Of a stretch of DNA of 6,910 bases, positions 5,338 through 6,910 are shown in pieces. This DNA comes from Anaerolineae bacterium (lineage in GTDB: Bacteria > Chloroflexota > Anaerolineae > J102). The DNA is taken from the NCBI GenBank assembly GCA_027036755.1, contig JALWDV010000752.1, positions 1 to 6,910 of the forward strand. Reading direction: 5' to 3'. The notes beneath the pieces were generated by a model. The model made no database searches. It worked only from the letters and a program-made list of their open reading frames with translations, and was not told where the DNA came from. Made by a program: the position numbers and the translations under genes. How positions within the stretch are numbered: the first letter of the stretch is position 1; each line of letters starts with the position of its first letter.

Positions 5338-6444
5338 TTTACGCCGATAGGCCGGGATGTAGAATGGCCGCCTGACCACCACAGCCTTCTTGGGCTTGCC
5401 GCGGATGATGACTTCCAGTTCCGTGCCGAATTTGTTGTAGCCGTTGGGCACGTAGGCCAGAGCCAGGAATTTGTTCAGGGTGGGGGATTTCATGCCCGTG
5501 GTCACCCAGCCGATGACTTTTCCATCCGCCGCGACTTGATAATGCTCGCGCGGCACGCCTTTGTCCACCATTTCCAGGCCCACCAGCAGCATCTTGGGCT
5601 TTTCCAGCTTCGTCTTCAGCACGGCCTCCCGCCCGATCCACGGGCCTTTGTCCCAATCGCACACCCAGCCCAGCCGGGCGCCAATGGGCTCGACCTCCGC
5701 GTGAATCTCGTGTCCGTACAGGGGCAGGCAAGCCTCGAAGCGCAGAGAGTCCCGGGCGGCCAGACCGCAGGCCAGCAGGCCCTCATCCTTGCCCGTCTCC
5801 AGCAGCAGCTCCCACATGGCGATGGCCTTCTCCCCGGGGAAGAAGAGCTCGTAGCCATATTCACCGGTGTAGCCGGTGGCTCCGATCAGCGTGTCGATGC
5901 CGCCCACCTGGATGCGGGCCGCGGTGTGAAAGGCCACCTGGCCCAAGTCGTAATCGGTGAGCTTTTGCAGGATGCTCTGGGCCTTGGGGCCTTGCAGGGC
6001 CAGCATGTAGGTGGGGTCCGAGATGTCGATGACATCGGCCTGGAACCCGACGATGTGGGTGTCCAGCCAGAAGATGTCCTTCTCCCGGTTGTCTGCGTTG
6101 ATGACGATCATCCATTCCCCCTCGGGCAGCTTGTAGATGAAGATGTCATCCACGAATGTCCCATCCTGATAGCAAAGATAGCTATACTCCGCGTCCCAAA
6201 CCTTCATCTGACTCACATCTCGCGGCTGCACATACTGCAAAAAGGCCTCTGCGTCAGGCCCGACCAGCTTGATCTGCCCCATGTGATCGATGTCGAAAAG
6301 ACCGGCCGCGTTGCGCACGGCGTGGTGTTCGGCCATGGGCCCGGTGGGGTATTGCACGGGCATTTCGTATCCCGCAAAGGGAACCATGCGCGCGCCCATG
6401 GCCACGTGCACATCATAGAGCGAAGTGCGTTTTAGTTCTGACAT
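5335..6444 (-). CDS. gcvT: Aminomethyltransferase, glycine cleavage T protein
   Basis: T-protein takes the aminomethyl group from the lipoyl arm of H-protein and, with tetrahydrofolate, releases ammonia and forms 5,10-methylene-tetrahydrofolate. The N-terminal folate-binding domain shows EHHAVRNAAGLFDIDHMG (39-56), the D99/D100 pair in FVDDIFIYK (one being the catalytic aspartate of the family), INADNREKD (115-123), GYTGEYGYELF (191-201) and RFEACLPLYGHEI (235-247). The C-terminal GCV_T_C barrel shows VGLEMVDKGVPRE (288-300) and WVTTGMKSPTLNKFLALAY (313-331). I chose the ATG at 6444 because GGGAGG (6452-6457) lies 7 nt upstream. A longer frame from 6465 would put that ribosome binding site inside the gene and add seven nonconserved residues. 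The 369-residue product is of normal length. First gene of the operon, under the glycine riboswitch. Confidence 0.97.
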   Translation of the reverse strand: MSELKRTSLYDVHVAMGARMVPFAGYEMPVQYPTGPMAEHHAVRNAAGLFDIDHMGQIKLVGPDAEAFLQYVQPRDVSQMKVWDAEYSYLCYQDGTFVDDIFIYKLPEGEWMIVINADNREKDIFWLDTHIVGFQADVIDISDPTYMLALQGPKAQSILQKLTDYDLGQVAFHTAARIQVGGIDTLIGATGYTGEYGYELFFPGEKAIAMWELLLETGKDEGLLACGLAARDSLRFEACLPLYGHEIHAEVEPIGARLGWVCDWDKGPWIGREAVLKTKLEKPKMLLVGLEMVDKGVPREHYQVAADGKVIGWVTTGMKSPTLNKFLALAYVPNGYNKFGTELEVIIRGKPKKAVVVRRPFYIPAYRRK

Positions 6445-6480
6445 TGTGTTGCCTCCCATTGCCAATTTGGCGTGAGTTGT

Positions 6481-6501
6481 CGCCCGAACGGAATCCGGGC
6501 G
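6481..6501 (-). other. Leader hairpin between riboswitch and gcvT
   Basis: CGCCCG (6481-6486) and CGGGCG (6496-6501) form a 6-bp GC-rich stem with a 9-nt loop in the gcvT leader. The minus-strand sequence after it (ACAACTCACGCC) has no U-tract, so it is not a canonical terminator. A further palindrome, GCCAATTTGGC (6461-6471), lies just upstream of the ribosome binding site. Together they suggest a structured expression platform acting near translation initiation. Confidence 0.4.
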
Positions 6502-6507
6502 TTTGGT

Positions 6508-6532
6508 GACAGAGTTCCCGAAATGCTCTGTC
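6508..6532 (-). promoter_or_regulatory. Candidate switching hairpin of the glycine riboswitch
   Basis: On the minus strand GACAGAG (6532-6526) pairs perfectly with CTCTGTC (6514-6508) around an 11-nt loop. Its left arm overlaps AGAGC (6529-6525), the 3' strand of the aptamer II P1 stem. P1 and this hairpin therefore cannot form together, as expected for a ligand-driven switch. There is no U-tract after it. How the switch reaches the ribosome binding site at 6452-6457 is not apparent from simple pairing. Confidence 0.5.
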
Positions 6533-6711
6533 CTGGCGCCTGAGAGATTGGCCTGTTTAGGCTTTCCCCGTCGGTGGAGACCCGATGTTGCATCGTCGTC
6601 TCACTCTCCAGAGCGCTGTCGGCGTACGATCCTTTTGCCTGAGAGATTCACCATCGGGCTGGGCGTCCCGACAGCTTGCCCCTTCGGCGGCTTGCGCTCT
6701 CTCTCGCACGC
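6525..6711 (-). promoter_or_regulatory. Tandem glycine riboswitch (two aptamers)
   Basis: Two glycine-aptamer cores lie in a row on the minus strand, between the promoter and gcvT. Aptamer I (6711-6622) is closed by a P1 stem, GCGTGCG with CGTACGC (7 bp, one wobble). It contains GAGAGAGCGC, GCCGAAGGGGCAAGC, and CTCTCAGGCAAAAGGA with the near-invariant CTCTCAGG at 6645-6638. Aptamer II (6614-6525) is closed by GCTCT/AGAGC and contains GGAGAGTGAGACG, CCACCGACGGGGAAAGCC and AATCTCTCAGGCG, with CTCTCAGG at 6546-6539; its P3 arm is a GAGAC/GTCTC stem topped by CGATG/CATCG. The 7-nt linker (6615-6621) between the P1 stems is typical of the tandem class. Known members upstream of gcvT raise expression when glycine is plentiful; that direction is inferred here. 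Confidence 0.95.
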
Positions 6712-6735
6712 GTCATCCAGCATGTCTTTGGTTAT

Positions 6736-6759
6736 CGCTGATTCGTCATCGAACCAGCG
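6736..6759 (-). other. Hairpin at the predicted 5' end of the gcv mRNA
   Basis: On the minus strand CGCTGGTTCG (6759-6750) pairs with CGAATCAGCG (6745-6736) across all ten positions, one of them a G-T wobble, with the 4-nt loop ATGA. The -10 box ends at 6765, so transcription should start near 6758 and the hairpin would sit at the very 5' end, before the riboswitch. Such 5' stem-loops can protect an mRNA from decay; that role is inferred. Confidence 0.5.
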
Positions 6760-6764
6760 CCTAA

Positions 6765-6793
6765 AGTTTAGCATCGGAAGACTTTTTCGTCAA
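6765..6793 (-). promoter_or_regulatory. Sigma70-type promoter of the gcv operon
   Basis: Read on the minus strand, -35 TTGACG (6793-6788, 5 of 6 to consensus) is separated by exactly 17 bp from -10 TAAACT (6770-6765, 4 of 6). A TG one base before the -10 gives the extended form TGCTAAACT. The region is AT-rich compared with its surroundings. It places the start of transcription about 45-50 nt upstream of the riboswitch. No other promoter candidate of this quality was seen in the window. Confidence 0.72.
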
Positions 6794-6910
6794 TTTTGCG
6801 TAGCAATTTCAAATTTGGCCTGGCAAAAAGCCCTCTCCCGTAACTGCTAAGGTAGTCTGTCTGTTTTCGGTGGCTTGGCTTCTGCTGCGGCAGGCCCCCC
6901 TCAGTGCCCC
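6794..6910. other. Right-edge intergenic sequence, no feature recognised
   Basis: No coding region, RNA or clear terminator is supported here. A TGA on the minus strand near 6901-6903 could be the end of a gene lying beyond the window, but too little sequence is present to judge. Confidence 0.3.

Noticed and set aside
5272..6435. 387-codon open frame on the plus strand
   Set aside because: It is antisense to gcvT over nearly its whole length and has no recognisable motifs; a frame shadow.
6445..6465. Upstream ATG at 6465 as the gcvT start
   Set aside because: It would place the good GGGAGG ribosome binding site inside the coding region and adds residues not seen in the family.
6503..6850. 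115-codon open frame on the plus strand across the leader
   Set aside because: It runs antisense through both riboswitch aptamers and the promoter, which explain the sequence fully.

Overview
The window is dominated by a complete glycine cleavage (gcv) operon on the minus strand. GC-rich coding sequence, a P-protein split into two subunits, the order gcvT-gcvH-gcvPA-gcvPB and many short palindromic intergenic repeats suggest a free-living bacterium, most likely of the Chloroflexota (Anaerolineae-like). That placement is inference from gene style and repeat style; no marker gene is present.

Read in the direction of transcription (high to low coordinates), the layout is as follows. A sigma70-type promoter with an extended -10 lies at 6765-6793. 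A strong hairpin at 6736-6759 sits at the predicted 5' end of the transcript. A tandem (two-aptamer) glycine riboswitch follows at 6525-6711, then a possible switching hairpin at 6508-6532. The genes are gcvT (5335-6444), gcvH (4862-5257), gcvPA (3476-4858) and gcvPB (2010-3476), closed by a hairpin terminator at 1928-1966. gcvH to gcvPB are almost contiguous (3-nt gap, then a 1-nt stop/start overlap). The only sizeable gap in the operon, gcvT to gcvH (77 nt), contains a short palindrome fused to the gcvT stop codon.

Together the genes encode the T, H and P (alpha and beta) proteins. P decarboxylates glycine and loads the aminomethyl group on the lipoyl arm of H; T releases ammonia and gives 5,10-methylene-tetrahydrofolate. 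The L-protein (lipoamide dehydrogenase) and the lipoylation enzymes are not in the window. The riboswitch makes the operon glycine-responsive.

From 1130 to 2009 there is no intact gene. The stretch holds two palindromic repeat elements, a structured region upstream of the next gene and a possible decayed reading frame. A separate minus-strand gene (419-1129) encodes an orphan OmpR/PhoB-type regulator with a degenerate receiver domain, followed by a very clear intrinsic terminator (339-389). The left edge (1-115) is a compact REPIN-like composite palindrome.

I see no convincing new multi-gene system. The points most worth a second look are the palindromic repeat family (including the copy at the gcvT stop), the riboswitch expression platform without a U-tract, the atypical regulator with its structured upstream region, and the possible gene remnant beside a MITE-like repeat.
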